DNA of 64,000 bases from Streptomyces sp. CC0208 (GTDB taxonomy: Bacteria; Actinomycetota; Actinomycetes; Streptomycetales; Streptomycetaceae). The stretch's first letter is position 1. Each line of letters starts with the position of its first letter. Position numbers and translations under genes: made by a program. Positions 43,086-51,678 of this stretch are shown here, in pieces. Location: contig NZ_CP031969.1 of assembly GCF_003443735.1 (NCBI RefSeq), positions 2,914,001 to 2,978,000 on the forward strand, written 5' to 3'. The notes beneath the pieces are model-generated. The model was not told the origin of the DNA, did no database searches, and saw only the letters and a program-made list of their open reading frames with translations.

Positions 43086-43334
43086 GTCCTCAGGGTAGGA
43101 CGAAGGGGCCGCGGGCGCTTCCCTGAGTTCTAGTGGTCGTCGCAACACCCCAGCTCAAGGGGTGCGCTGGAGTTCGCCCGCGAGCTGGGAGCCGCCGCAC
43201 AGGTAGCCGCCGAACCGGCTGTCCTGGAGCACCTGACGCTGCAACGGATCGTGGGGACGGTCGTCCCGGTGACCTGGTCGGGGGGCGCGGCGAGCTGCGC
43301 GACCAGCCCCACACAGCCGCAGCCCCCTCCCCGC
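43086..43334. other. Intergenic region with a possible minus-strand gene remnant
   Basis: About 250 bp. On the minus strand, DPLQRQVLQDSRFGGYLC...LQRTP-stop (about 43160-43255) looks protein-like and has good codon bias, but no start or upstream domain is in frame. It may be a leftover of a deleted gene. Confidence 0.35.
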
Positions 43335-43940
43335 CTATCGCGAGGTGCGCGGCTCGCGCCACATCGGCCACATCAGGGGGCCGTCGGGCAGCTGGAGCGG
43401 CCGCTCCACCAGCTCGAACCCGAGCCGCTCGTACAGCCCCCGGCTCCGCGCACTGCTCGCCTCCAGATACGCCGGCACCCCGTCTCGGTCGCACCGTTCC
43501 AGAACCGACCCGATGAGCGCGGTCCCGAGTCCCTCCCCCTGGCGCCCGGGGTCCACACCGATCATCCACAGGTACTCATGGGCCCGCCCGGCCGGATGCA
43601 CCTCGGCCGTGAGCCGCCCGATCAGCTCGATGCGCTCATTGCCCGGATCGAGCGCCTCGCGCAGGGCCGCGAACTCGTCCTCGCCGTCGTGCTCGTCACC
43701 CCCGTCCGCCGGCACCGGCAGCCACAACGCGCAGGCGGTCCCGTCCTCCGTGACGTCCACCCGCCCGTCGGCCATCACGATGTCCACGAACGCGGCCATC
43801 AACCGGGGATGCGTCGTACGGCGGTACTCCTCCCCCGGAAAGATCCACCCACTGACCGGATCGTCCTGGAAGGCCTCGTCCAGCAGCCGCGTCACCCGTT
43901 CGCGATCGCTTCCGCCGGCCGTCCGTATCGCCACGCCCAT
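43335..43940 (-). CDS. GNAT-family acetyltransferase
   Basis: A 201-residue protein from ATG 43940 (AAGGGG upstream). GNAT motif A is LWMIGVDPGRQGEGLGTALIGSVL and motif B AYLEASSARSRGLYERLGFE. Residues VSGWIFPGEEYRRTTHPRLM match a common actinobacterial subgroup. It sits 168 bp downstream of the prenyl synthase gene, same strand; a functional link is unproven. Confidence 0.87.
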   Translation of the reverse strand: MGVAIRTAGGSDRERVTRLLDEAFQDDPVSGWIFPGEEYRRTTHPRLMAAFVDIVMADGRVDVTEDGTACALWLPVPADGGDEHDGEDEFAALREALDPGNERIELIGRLTAEVHPAGRAHEYLWMIGVDPGRQGEGLGTALIGSVLERCDRDGVPAYLEASSARSRGLYERLGFELVERPLQLPDGPLMWPMWREPRTSR

Positions 43941-44108
43941 GCCCCACCCCTTCAACGCAACCACCGTTGGCCACAAGGGTGTTGAGACTATCCGGTGAGC
44001 ATGCGGAAGCGGGCCCCGCACACCGTGGGGATGTGCGGGACCCGTCGGCCGGAACCCCCGGGGGCCGCGCGGGGTCAGGACCGCGCGGTGCCGGGCGCTC
44101 CGGGGTCC

Positions 44109-45791
44109 TCAGGCGCTGCGCCGCGTCACGAACTCCGCGAGCGAGAGCAGGCCGCCCGCCGCCTCCGGATCGGGCACCGCGCGGGCCAGCTGCCCCATCG
44201 CCCGGGCCATCCGGTCAGCCGCCTGCGCCTGTGCCCAGTCGCGGCCGCCGGCCTCCTCGACGGCGAGGGCCGTACGCGCCAGGTCCTCCGCTGCGTACGG
44301 CGCCGCGTACAGCTCGGCCAGTTCCGCGGCCGCCGCCGTGCTGGAGGTGAGCGCGGCGACCACCGGGAGGGATTTCTTGCGGGCGGCGAGGTCCGCGCCG
44401 GCCGGTTTGCCGGTGCGGCTCGGGTCGCCCCATATGCCGATCACGTCGTCGATGAGCTGGAAGGCGAGGCCCGCCTCCCGGCCGAACGCGTCCAGCGCCC
44501 CGACGTCCTCAGCGGACGCCCCCGCGTACAACGCGCCGAGTGCACAGGCACACCCGAGCAGCGCGCCCGTCTTGGCCTCGGCCATCGCGAGCACCTGGTC
44601 GAGGGTGACCTCGCCGGGGCCGAGCGCCTGCATGGCGGTGTCCTCGTGCTGGCCCTCGCACAGCTCTACGACGCAGGCCGCGAGCCGGGCCGCTGCCGGT
44701 GCCGCGGCGGGGTGGGGGTCCTCGGCCAGCAGCCGGAGCGCCAGGGCCTGGAGGGCGTCCCCGGCGAGGATCGCGTCGGCGTCGCCGAACACGGTCCACG
44801 CGGTGGGGCGGTGCCGGCGGGTGGTGTCGCGGTCCATCACGTCGTCGTGCAGCAGCGTGAAGTTGTGGATCAGTTCCACCGCCACGGCAGCCCGGACGGC
44901 CGCCGCCCGCGCCTGCTCCCCACCGAGCGCGGCGGCCGCGGTGAGGACGAGCGCGGGCCGTATCGCCTTGCCCGCGTTGCCCGCCGCCGGGGTGCCGTCG
45001 GCGTGCTCCCAGCCGAAGTGGTGGAGCGCGACCCTGCGCAGGGAAGCGGGCAGCGACTCCAGCGCGGCCCGCAGCTCGGGATCGACCGACGCCCGGACCC
45101 GCTCCAGGATCACCGCGGCCTCCTGACCATCGAGCGCGTGCGTCTCCGGCCGGGCCTCGGACCCGTGACGTGGACGCGCTGCGGGCGGCAGGTGGGGCCC
45201 ATGGAGCGGACGTGCCTCGGAGGGCGGGTCGGCCTCCTGGAACGGCTCCGCCTCGGAGGACGCGTCAGGCCCGTGAACCGGCCACGCCCCGGCCCCCTGG
45301 AACGGCTGCGCCTCGGAGGGCGGGTCGGCCCCCTGAACCGGCCACGCCCCGGACCCCTGGAACGGCTGCACCTCGGAGGGCGGGTCGGTCCCCTGAAATG
45401 ACTGCGCCTCGGACCGCGCGTCGGGCCCGTGAAGCGGGCTCGCCTCGGCCCCGTCGAGTCGGCCCCTCTCCCCGGCCGGTGGCCCGACCCCGGGACGCTC
45501 GGCGGCCGGCGCCTCCATCCCCCCGGTGGCCGGCGCCCGCGCCTGCGTCCTTTCCGTCACCAGTGCCTGCGTGCCCGTCGTGAACTCGGCCATGGAACCC
45601 CCCTCGGTCAGTCCGCGGCCGGTGGCGCTTCCGCTGGGGGCGGGCGCGCTCTTCCGAGATGTCTCCCCTCCGAAGGCCGGCCGCAGTGCCTCCACCCCGG
45701 TGTTCGACGAAGGTGCCCCCACCCCGCTGTTCGACCGGGGTGTACCCGCCCCGGTGGGCGGGGACACGGCCCCCCGGCGCGGGGACGTCAC
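44109..45791 (-). CDS. Polyprenyl diphosphate synthase with long repetitive N-terminus (probable encapsulin cargo)
   Basis: From GTG 45791 the protein has 560 residues. The last 340 are a trans-isoprenyl diphosphate synthase: GKAIRP (275-280), first Asp motif LLHDDVMD (D316, D317, D320), CEGQHED, KTGALLG and second Asp motif DDVIGIWGD (448-456; the usual DDxxD is DDxxG, as in many actinobacterial members). It should join isopentenyl diphosphate to allylic diphosphates; chain length unknown. Residues 1-220 are disordered, with a 20-residue repeat around 134-190. GTG 45791 overlaps the shell-gene stop (GTGA), but GGAGG abuts it too closely; ATG 45593 (MAEFTTG), with GAGGGGGG five bases upstream, may be the true start (494 residues). 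Context suggests packaging in the shell. Confidence 0.9.
   Translation of the reverse strand: MTSPRRGAVSPPTGAGTPRSNSGVGAPSSNTGVEALRPAFGGETSRKSAPAPSGSATGRGLTEGGSMAEFTTGTQALVTERTQARAPATGGMEAPAAERPGVGPPAGERGRLDGAEASPLHGPDARSEAQSFQGTDPPSEVQPFQGSGAWPVQGADPPSEAQPFQGAGAWPVHGPDASSEAEPFQEADPPSEARPLHGPHLPPAARPRHGSEARPETHALDGQEAAVILERVRASVDPELRAALESLPASLRRVALHHFGWEHADGTPAAGNAGKAIRPALVLTAAAALGGEQARAAAVRAAVAVELIHNFTLLHDDVMDRDTTRRHRPTAWTVFGDADAILAGDALQALALRLLAEDPHPAAAPAAARLAACVVELCEGQHEDTAMQALGPGEVTLDQVLAMAEAKTGALLGCACALGALYAGASAEDVGALDAFGREAGLAFQLIDDVIGIWGDPSRTGKPAGADLAARKKSLPVVAALTSSTAAAAELAELYAAPYAAEDLARTALAVEEAGGRDWAQAQAADRMARAMGQLARAVPDPEAAGGLLSLAEFVTRRSA
45235..45420. repeat. 60-bp in-frame tandem repeat in the prenyl synthase N-terminal region
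   Basis: Three consecutive 60-bp units are nearly identical (AACGGCTGCGCCTCGGAGGG core at 45241, 45301 and 45361). They encode 20-residue units of the form [16 protein letters not shown](Q/H)G, with weaker copies on both sides. Confidence 0.9.
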
Positions 45792-47194
45792 CTCCAGCGG
45801 CCGATCTCGACGTTCTCCAGGACTCCGAGCGCGTCCGGCACCAGCACGGCCGCCGAGTAGTAGGCCGTCACCAGGTACTTGATGATCGACTGTTCGTTGA
45901 TGCCCATGAACCGCACCGACAGGCTCGGCTCGATCTCGTCCGGGATACCGGCCTGCTGGAGGCCGATGACGCCCTGGTCGGCCTCACCGGTACGCATGGC
46001 GATGATCGAGGTGGTCCGCTCCGGGGTGACCGGGATCTTGTTGCACGGATAGATCGGCACCCCGCGCCAGGTGGGGATGCGGTTGCCGCCCGCGTCGATG
46101 GTCTCGGGGACCAGCCCGCGCTTGTTGAGCTCACGGCCGATCGCGGAGATCGCGCGCGGGTGGGCCAGCAGCAGCTTGGTGCCCCGGCGGCGGCTGAGCA
46201 GCTCGTCGAGGTCGTCGGGGCTGGGCACCCCGTCGTGCGGCTGGAGCCGCTGGTCGTACTCGCAGTTGTTCAGCAGCCCGAACTCACGGTTGTTGACGAG
46301 CTCGTGCTCCTGGCGCTCCTTGAGTGCCTCGACGGTCAGCCGGATCTGCTGTTCCGTCTGGTTCATGGGCTGGTTGTAGAGGTCGGCCACCCGGGTGTGG
46401 ATGCGCAGAACGGTCTGGGCGATGCTCAGTTCGTACTCGCGGGGCCGGGCGTCGTAGTCGACGAAGGTGTGCGGGATGTCGGGCTCGCCGTCATGGCCCG
46501 CCGCGAGGTCGATCTCCTTCTCGCCGTACTTGTTGGTGCGCTGCGAGGGGATCGCCCGCTGTTCCCACAGGTGCTCGCGCAGGGCGTCGGAGCGCTCCGC
46601 CACCTGCTCGACATCCTGGCGGGGCAGCACCAGGACCGTGCAGGCGGTGGCCGCGCGGGCGGTGTACTCCCAGATGGCGTCCGGGTCCAGGAGCGCATGG
46701 TCGCCGAAGTAGGCGCCGTCGGCGAGGACTCCGAGGACCGCGTCGTCGCCGTAGGGTCCGGTGCCGACCTTCTCCACGCGGCCGTGCGCCAGCAGGTACA
46801 CCTCCTCGGTCGGGCCGCCGAACGAGGCGATCACCTGGCCCGGGGCGAACTCCCGCTGCTGGCAGCGCTGGGCGAGCTCGGAGAGCACGTCGTCGTCCTC
46901 GTAGGACCTGAGCGCAGGCAGCTCGCGCAGCTCGTCGGGGATCACCTCGACCCGGTCCCCGGTCTTCACGAAGGTCACCCGGCCGTCGCCCACGGCGTAG
47001 CTCAGGCGGCGGTTCACCCGGTACGTACCGCCCTGGACGTTCACCCAGGGCAGCATGCGCAGCAGCCAGCGGGAGCTGATCTCCTGCATCTGGGGTGCGG
47101 ACTTGGTGGTGGTGGCCAGGTTCCGCGCGGCCGCTGTGCCAAGGCTCTGCTGCGGCCGGTCCTGCTCGGTGCGGACCTCTTCGCCTACCGACAT
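45788..47194 (-). CDS. Family 2B encapsulin nanocompartment shell protein (EshA-like, cNMP-binding domain)
   Basis: A 468-residue protein with the HK97-type fold of family 2 encapsulins. The N-terminal arm and E-loop region (1-95) contains [17 protein letters not shown]. Residues about 96-205 form an inserted cyclic-nucleotide-binding-like domain ([39 protein letters not shown]). The shell body follows, with [44 protein letters not shown] and the C-terminal [20 protein letters not shown]. It resembles EshA of S. griseus. Shells of this family enclose terpenoid enzymes; the next gene is a prenyl synthase. GGGAGGG precedes ATG 47194 by nine bases, and a perfect hairpin lies in the leader. Confidence 0.95.
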   Translation of the reverse strand: MSVGEEVRTEQDRPQQSLGTAAARNLATTTKSAPQMQEISSRWLLRMLPWVNVQGGTYRVNRRLSYAVGDGRVTFVKTGDRVEVIPDELRELPALRSYEDDDVLSELAQRCQQREFAPGQVIASFGGPTEEVYLLAHGRVEKVGTGPYGDDAVLGVLADGAYFGDHALLDPDAIWEYTARAATACTVLVLPRQDVEQVAERSDALREHLWEQRAIPSQRTNKYGEKEIDLAAGHDGEPDIPHTFVDYDARPREYELSIAQTVLRIHTRVADLYNQPMNQTEQQIRLTVEALKERQEHELVNNREFGLLNNCEYDQRLQPHDGVPSPDDLDELLSRRRGTKLLLAHPRAISAIGRELNKRGLVPETIDAGGNRIPTWRGVPIYPCNKIPVTPERTTSIIAMRTGEADQGVIGLQQAGIPDEIEPSLSVRFMGINEQSIIKYLVTAYYSAAVLVPDALGVLENVEIGRWR

Positions 47195-47215
47195 AAGGAA
47201 TTGCCCTCCCGGTAC

Positions 47216-47244
47216 ATGCCCGGACGCGCTCTACGTCCGGGCAT
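47216..47244 (-). promoter_or_regulatory. Perfect hairpin in the leader of the encapsulin gene
   Basis: ATGCCCGGACG (47216-47226) and CGTCCGGGCAT (47234-47244) pair over 11 bp with a 7-base loop. It lies 22-50 bases before the shell start codon, just upstream of the Shine-Dalgarno. It could stabilise the leader, bind a protein or act as an operator. Confidence 0.6.
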
Positions 47245-47507
47245 CGATGTGCAGGAGCAAGCCTTCCTCACGGATCGTGCCGGTGCTATTACACGAAAGA
47301 GGGGGAATGGATCATTGCGAGGCTGGGCATATGCGCGCTTCCTATCCGCTGACACGCAATCAATTTCGCTGTCATGAACGGAATTTGGCTGTCCGAATCA
47401 GCTCGCACGCTGTGCGAACCAGGAGTCGGAGTCCGCCGCTTTCGGTACAAGCACCGGTAGGGGCCGGCCGCGGTCGGCGGCGGGCACGCAGCACGAAGGA
47501 GGGAGCC

Positions 47508-48098
47508 ATGGCCTCACCCATGTCCGCAGGCAGATTCCTGGCCGTCCTGCGGGCGGAGGGCGCCACCGTCGTCGAGGTCGGCGACTGGGAGCACCACAAC
47601 CGCAACCACGTCGGCGCCTGGGGACCGGTGCACGGCGTGATGATCCACCACACGGTGACCAAGGGCAGCGCGGCGACGGTCGAGCTGTGCCGCAAGGGCT
47701 ACACCGATCTGCCGGGCCCCCTGTGCCACGGCGTCATCACCAAGGACGGCACCGTCCACCTCGTCGGCTACGGCCGCGCCAACCACGCCGGTCTCGGCGA
47801 CGACGACGTCCTGCGCGCGGTGATCGCGGAGAAGGCCCTTCCTGTCGACAACGAGGCCAACACCGACGGCAACCGCCACTTCTACGGCTTCGAGTGCGAG
47901 AACCTCGGCGACGGGGAGGATCCCTGGCCGGCCGCCCAGCTGACGGCGATCGAGCAAGTCTCCGCCGCGGTGTGCCGCTACCACGGCTGGACGGAACGGT
48001 CGGTCATCGGCCACCTGGAGTGGCAGCCGGGCAAGGTGGATCCGCGGGGCTTCACGATGGCCTGGCTGCGGGGCCGGATCCGGGAGCGCCTGAAGTGA
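47508..48098 (+). CDS. N-acetylmuramoyl-L-alanine amidase (amidase_2/PGRP fold)
   Basis: A 196-residue protein with the zinc amidase fold: HGVMIHHTVTKG (about 45-56), LCHGVITKDGTVHLVGYGRANHAG, HFYGFECENLGDG and VIGHLEWQPGKVDPRGF. It would cut the bond between muramic acid and L-alanine in peptidoglycan. No signal peptide is visible, so the place of action is unclear; similar short amidases occur in phages and actinobacteria. Strong site GAAGGAGGGAG before ATG 47508. Confidence 0.9.
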   Translation: MASPMSAGRFLAVLRAEGATVVEVGDWEHHNRNHVGAWGPVHGVMIHHTVTKGSAATVELCRKGYTDLPGPLCHGVITKDGTVHLVGYGRANHAGLGDDDVLRAVIAEKALPVDNEANTDGNRHFYGFECENLGDGEDPWPAAQLTAIEQVSAAVCRYHGWTERSVIGHLEWQPGKVDPRGFTMAWLRGRIRERLK

Positions 48099-48120
48099 CC
48101 GCGCAGGTCACAATGGGGGC

Positions 48121-49014
48121 GTGACCGGCCTCGACACCCTGCGCCCCCGCCTGCCCTCACCCCTGCAGGAGCTGTCGGACCCCCGCTTCGCCCGGCACGG
48201 CCTGCGCCTTCTCCTCAAGCGCGACGACCTGATCCACCCCGAGCTCATCGGCAACAAGTGGCGCAAACTCGCGCCGAACCTCACCGCGGCCGCCGGCCGT
48301 ACGGTCGTCACCTTCGGCGGCGCGTACTCCAACCACCTGCGCGCCACAGCGGCCGCCGGACGGCTCCTCGGTCTGCCCACGGTCGGCGTGGTCCGCGGTG
48401 AGGAACTCGCCGACCGCCCCTTGAACCCCTCCCTCGCCCGGTGCACGGCCGACGGCATGCGACTGCATTTCGTCGACCGGCCCACGTACCGCCGCAAGGC
48501 CGAACCGGACACCCTCGCGCGCGTGCTGCGCGCGGCCCAGGCCGAGGACGCGTACGTCGTCCCGGAGGGCGGCAGCAACTCGCTCGCCGTACGAGGATGC
48601 CGCGCACTCGGCGAGGAGCTGTCCGGGCGGGCCGACGCGGTCGCGATCGCCTGCGGCACCGGCGGCACCCTCGCGGGCCTCGCGGCCGGACTGGCCCCGG
48701 GCATGCGCTGCCTGGGCGTCCCGGTCCTCAAGGGTGGCTTCCTGAGCGCCGACATAGAGTCCCTGCAACGCCGTGCCTTCGGCGCCCGATGCGGTGACTG
48801 GACCCTCGACGACCGCTTCCACTTCGGCGGCTACGCCCGCACCACGCCCGAACTGGACGCCTTCACCGAGGACTTCGAGCACCGCCACGGCCTGCCCGTG
48901 GAACGTCTATATGTCGCCAAGTTGCTGTACGGACTTGTCACCCTCGCTGAGGAGGGCGCCTTCGCGCGCGGGACGGCCGTCGCGGCGGTCGTCACGGGCC
49001 GCCCCTTCCCCTGA
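48121..49014 (+). CDS. 1-aminocyclopropane-1-carboxylate deaminase/D-cysteine desulfhydrase family
   Basis: A 297-residue fold-type II PLP enzyme. Lysine in LIGNKWRKL (about residue 46) should hold PLP; GGAYSNHLRATAAAG and VPEGGSNSLAVRG and the phosphate loop CGTGGTLAGLAAGL follow. Members degrade ACC or D-cysteine/D-amino acids; the substrate cannot be told by eye. GTG 48121 starts 22 bp after the amidase stop. Confidence 0.88.
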   Translation: MTGLDTLRPRLPSPLQELSDPRFARHGLRLLLKRDDLIHPELIGNKWRKLAPNLTAAAGRTVVTFGGAYSNHLRATAAAGRLLGLPTVGVVRGEELADRPLNPSLARCTADGMRLHFVDRPTYRRKAEPDTLARVLRAAQAEDAYVVPEGGSNSLAVRGCRALGEELSGRADAVAIACGTGGTLAGLAAGLAPGMRCLGVPVLKGGFLSADIESLQRRAFGARCGDWTLDDRFHFGGYARTTPELDAFTEDFEHRHGLPVERLYVAKLLYGLVTLAEEGAFARGTAVAAVVTGRPFP

Positions 49015-49058
49015 GCCGGTCCCCCTCCCCGGACGCACCTCACCCCGACCCCGGGGCC

Positions 49059-50657
49059 TCACTCGGCCGCCTCCCGATAAGCCGCCGCCTCCTCCAGGTC
49101 CAGCCTGCGCAGCAGCGTTCGCAGCATCTCGTCGTCGATGTAACGCAGGTCCCGCAGCTTCACGAACACCGCGCGCTCGGCGCCGATCATCTCCCCGGAC
49201 AGCCGCCGATACGTGTCGTCGACGGTTTCGCCGGTCACCGGGTTCACGGCTCCGAGGCGTTCCCACACGGCGTTGCGGCGGCGGTCCAGGACCGTGCGCA
49301 GACGGTCGGCGAGGGGCGGTGGGAGAGCGTTGCGCTCGTCGGCGAGGAGTTCGTCCAGGCGCCGTTCGGCGGCTCGCGAGGCCTGCGCCTGGGCGTTGGC
49401 CTCGGCGAGGGTCTCGGCCTGCTGGTCGCGGCCGGGGAGTTTCAGCAAGCGGATCAGTGGGGGCAGGGTGACGCCTTGGACGACAAGGGTGCCGATGACC
49501 GTCGTGAAGGTCAGGAAGAGGATCAGGTTGCGGCCCTCGAACGGCTCGCCGTCGTGCAGGTGCTCCGGGATCGAGAAGGCGATCGCCAGCGAGACCACGC
49601 CCCGCATCCCGGCCCAGGCGATGACGAAGGGCGCCTTCCAGGTGGGGTTGTCCTCACGCGCGCGGATCCGCGCGGAGAGCAGGCGCGGCAGGAAGGTCGC
49701 CGGATAGACCCACACGAACCTCGACACGACGACCACGAGGAAGACGGCGACCGCGTACCAGACGGCGCTGCCGCCCTCGTACTCCCCGAGCCCCCTTAGC
49801 ACGACGGGCAGTTGCAGCCCGATGAGGGCGAACACCGACGACTCCAGGACGAAGGCGACCATTTTCCAGACGGCGTCCTCCTGGAGGCGGGTCGCGAAGT
49901 CGACCTCCCACGCGCGGTGTCCGAGGAAGAGGGCCACCACGACCACCGCGAGCACCCCGGACGCGTGGAACTGCTCGGCCGCCGCGTAGGCGACGAACGG
50001 GATCAGCAGGGAGAGCGTGTTCTGGAGCAGCGGCTCCTTGAGGTGGGTGCGCAGCCAGTGGATCGGCACCATGAGCACCAGGCCGACCGCGACCCCGCCG
50101 ACCGCCGCGAGCAGGAACTCGCCGATGCCGCCCGCCCAGGTGGCGCCCTCGCCGACCGCGGCCGCGAGCGCGACCCGGTAAGCGGTGATCGCGGTGGCGT
50201 CGTTCACCAGGGACTCGCCCTGGAGGATGGTCGTGATCCGGGAGGGCAGGCCCACGCGGCGTGCCACGGCCGTCGCCGCGACCGCGTCCGGCGGCGCCAC
50301 CACCGCGCCCAGCACGAGCGCCCCGGTCAGCGAGAGGCCCGGCACGATCCGGTACGCCGCCCAGCCGACGACAAGGGTCGCGAAGAGCACGTATCCCACC
50401 GACAGCAGCGCCACGGGCCGCATTTGTGCCCTGAGGTCGAGATAGGAGCTGTCGGTGGCCGCGGAGTGCAGCAGCGGCGGCAGGATGATGGGCAGGACCA
50501 CGTCCGGGTCGAGGGTGTACTCGGGGACGCCGGGAACGTACGAGACCAGCAGGCCGACCGCTACCAGCAGCAGCGGCGCCGGAACCGGGGTGCGTCGGGC
50601 GGCCGCGGCGATCGCCGCGCTCCCCGCCACCAGCAACAGCAGTGGCATCACGTCCAT
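49059..50657 (-). CDS. CPA1-type Na+/H+ antiporter
   Basis: A 532-residue protein with about 12 membrane helices from ATG 50657. Conserved GAVVAPPDAVAATAVARRVGLP and LQGESLVNDATAITAYRVAL contain the acidic transport residues of NhaP/NHE-type exchangers; FVIAWAGMRGVVSLAIAFSIP is the second signature. The last 130 residues are a cytoplasmic helical domain. It exchanges cytoplasmic Na+ or K+ for protons. Confidence 0.93.
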   Translation of the reverse strand: MDVMPLLLLVAGSAAIAAAARRTPVPAPLLLVAVGLLVSYVPGVPEYTLDPDVVLPIILPPLLHSAATDSSYLDLRAQMRPVALLSVGYVLFATLVVGWAAYRIVPGLSLTGALVLGAVVAPPDAVAATAVARRVGLPSRITTILQGESLVNDATAITAYRVALAAAVGEGATWAGGIGEFLLAAVGGVAVGLVLMVPIHWLRTHLKEPLLQNTLSLLIPFVAYAAAEQFHASGVLAVVVVALFLGHRAWEVDFATRLQEDAVWKMVAFVLESSVFALIGLQLPVVLRGLGEYEGGSAVWYAVAVFLVVVVSRFVWVYPATFLPRLLSARIRAREDNPTWKAPFVIAWAGMRGVVSLAIAFSIPEHLHDGEPFEGRNLILFLTFTTVIGTLVVQGVTLPPLIRLLKLPGRDQQAETLAEANAQAQASRAAERRLDELLADERNALPPPLADRLRTVLDRRRNAVWERLGAVNPVTGETVDDTYRRLSGEMIGAERAVFVKLRDLRYIDDEMLRTLLRRLDLEEAAAYREAAE

Positions 50658-50743
50658 GGCCCTCGCCCGCCCTCGCTCATCGTCGTGCGCCCCGCCCTCT
50701 TTTTCCGCGCGGCCGCCCGCGCGGCCGTCGTAACCTGGCAATC

Positions 50744-51004
50744 ATGAAACAGTGCACGCACGCCGACGCGCTGCCGCACCCGGAGCCCGAGCCGCTCAGC
50801 GAGACGTGCCCGGAGTGTCTGAGGGACGGTACCCACCCCGTACAACTGCGCCTGTGCCTGTCCTGCGGTCACGTCGGCTGCTGCGACTCCTCACCGGGAC
50901 AACATGCGACGAAGCACCACAAGGACTCCGACCACCCGGTCATGCGGACCCACGAACCCGGTGAGAACTGGCGTTGGTGCTTCGTGGACCATGTCCTTGT
51001 GTGA
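50744..51004 (+). CDS. UBP-type zinc-finger protein
   Basis: An 86-residue protein containing only a ZnF-UBP fold: CPECLRDG, LCLSCGHVGCCDSSPGQHATKHHKDSDHPVM and FVDHVLV. Cys and His spacing fits three zinc sites. The bacterial role is unknown. Divergent from the antiporter gene. Confidence 0.9.
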   Translation: MKQCTHADALPHPEPEPLSETCPECLRDGTHPVQLRLCLSCGHVGCCDSSPGQHATKHHKDSDHPVMRTHEPGENWRWCFVDHVLV

Positions 51005-51264
51005 CCCTGGACCCTCGGGTTCCAGGACGGTTCGACCGTCTGACGTCTGGGTACGTCAACCCGGCGCGTGTTCTTCCCAATTGGAGCCGCAAACCCCTAG
51101 ACACGGAGCGTGTCCACAGTTTTACTGTGAGTGACGGCAAGGGGTTGGGGTCCCGGGGACAGGAAAGCCGAGAGCGCGGTAGCGTCACCGCTGAACCACA
51201 CGTCGCGTTAATCCGGGGGGCGACCCTCGGCCCCCGTAAAGCTTGTACCACCTTGGAGGTGAGG
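51005..51264 (+). promoter_or_regulatory. Upstream region of the anti-sigma/sigH operon
   Basis: About 260 bp. CTGTGAGTGAC at 51125-51135 resembles half-sites recognised by BldD, which represses sigH in S. coelicolor; only a partial match could be made by eye. The Shine-Dalgarno GGAGG precedes GTG 51265 by six to eight bases. Confidence 0.35.
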
Positions 51265-51678
51265 GTGTCCCAGATCGCAGGCGAGCCCGCGACCCAGGAC
51301 TTCGTGGAAGTCCGGCTGCCGGCCGCGGGTGCCTACCTGTCGGTGCTGCGGACGGCCACGGCCGGCCTCGCAGCCCGTTTGGACTTCACCCTCGACGAGA
51401 TCGAGGACCTGCGCATCGCGGTGGACGAGGCCTGCGCGATCCTGCTCCAGCAGGCCGTGCCCGGCTCGGTGCTCAGCTGTGTCTTCCGCCTCGTCGACGA
51501 CTCGCTGGAGGTCACCGTCTCGGCCCCCACCACGGACGGTCACGCACCGTCACGGGACACCTTCGCCTGGACCGTCCTCTCGGCCCTCGCGGGCAAGGTC
51601 TCGTCGGCCGTGGACGAGGACAAGACCGTTTCGATCAGCCTCTACAAACAGCGCGGCGCGGGACCCGGGCCGGCGTGA
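51265..51678 (+). CDS. prsH: Anti-sigma factor of SigH (RsbW-like)
   Basis: A 137-residue GHKL-type protein (LDFTLDEIEDLRIAVDEACAILLQQAVPGSVLSC) similar to RsbW-family anti-sigma factors that bind and hold SigB-type sigma factors. It is also called UshX in S. coelicolor. The product partner is encoded directly downstream, with a GTGA overlap. The C-terminal part of the ATP-binding site is shortened, as in PrsH. GTG 51265 is preceded by GGAGG. Confidence 0.88.
   Translation: MSQIAGEPATQDFVEVRLPAAGAYLSVLRTATAGLAARLDFTLDEIEDLRIAVDEACAILLQQAVPGSVLSCVFRLVDDSLEVTVSAPTTDGHAPSRDTFAWTVLSALAGKVSSAVDEDKTVSISLYKQRGAGPGPA

Noticed and set aside
43125..43160. AGTGGTCGTCGCAACACC near 43133 as an insertion-sequence end
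   Set aside because: No matching second end, transposase or target duplication could be found in the window.
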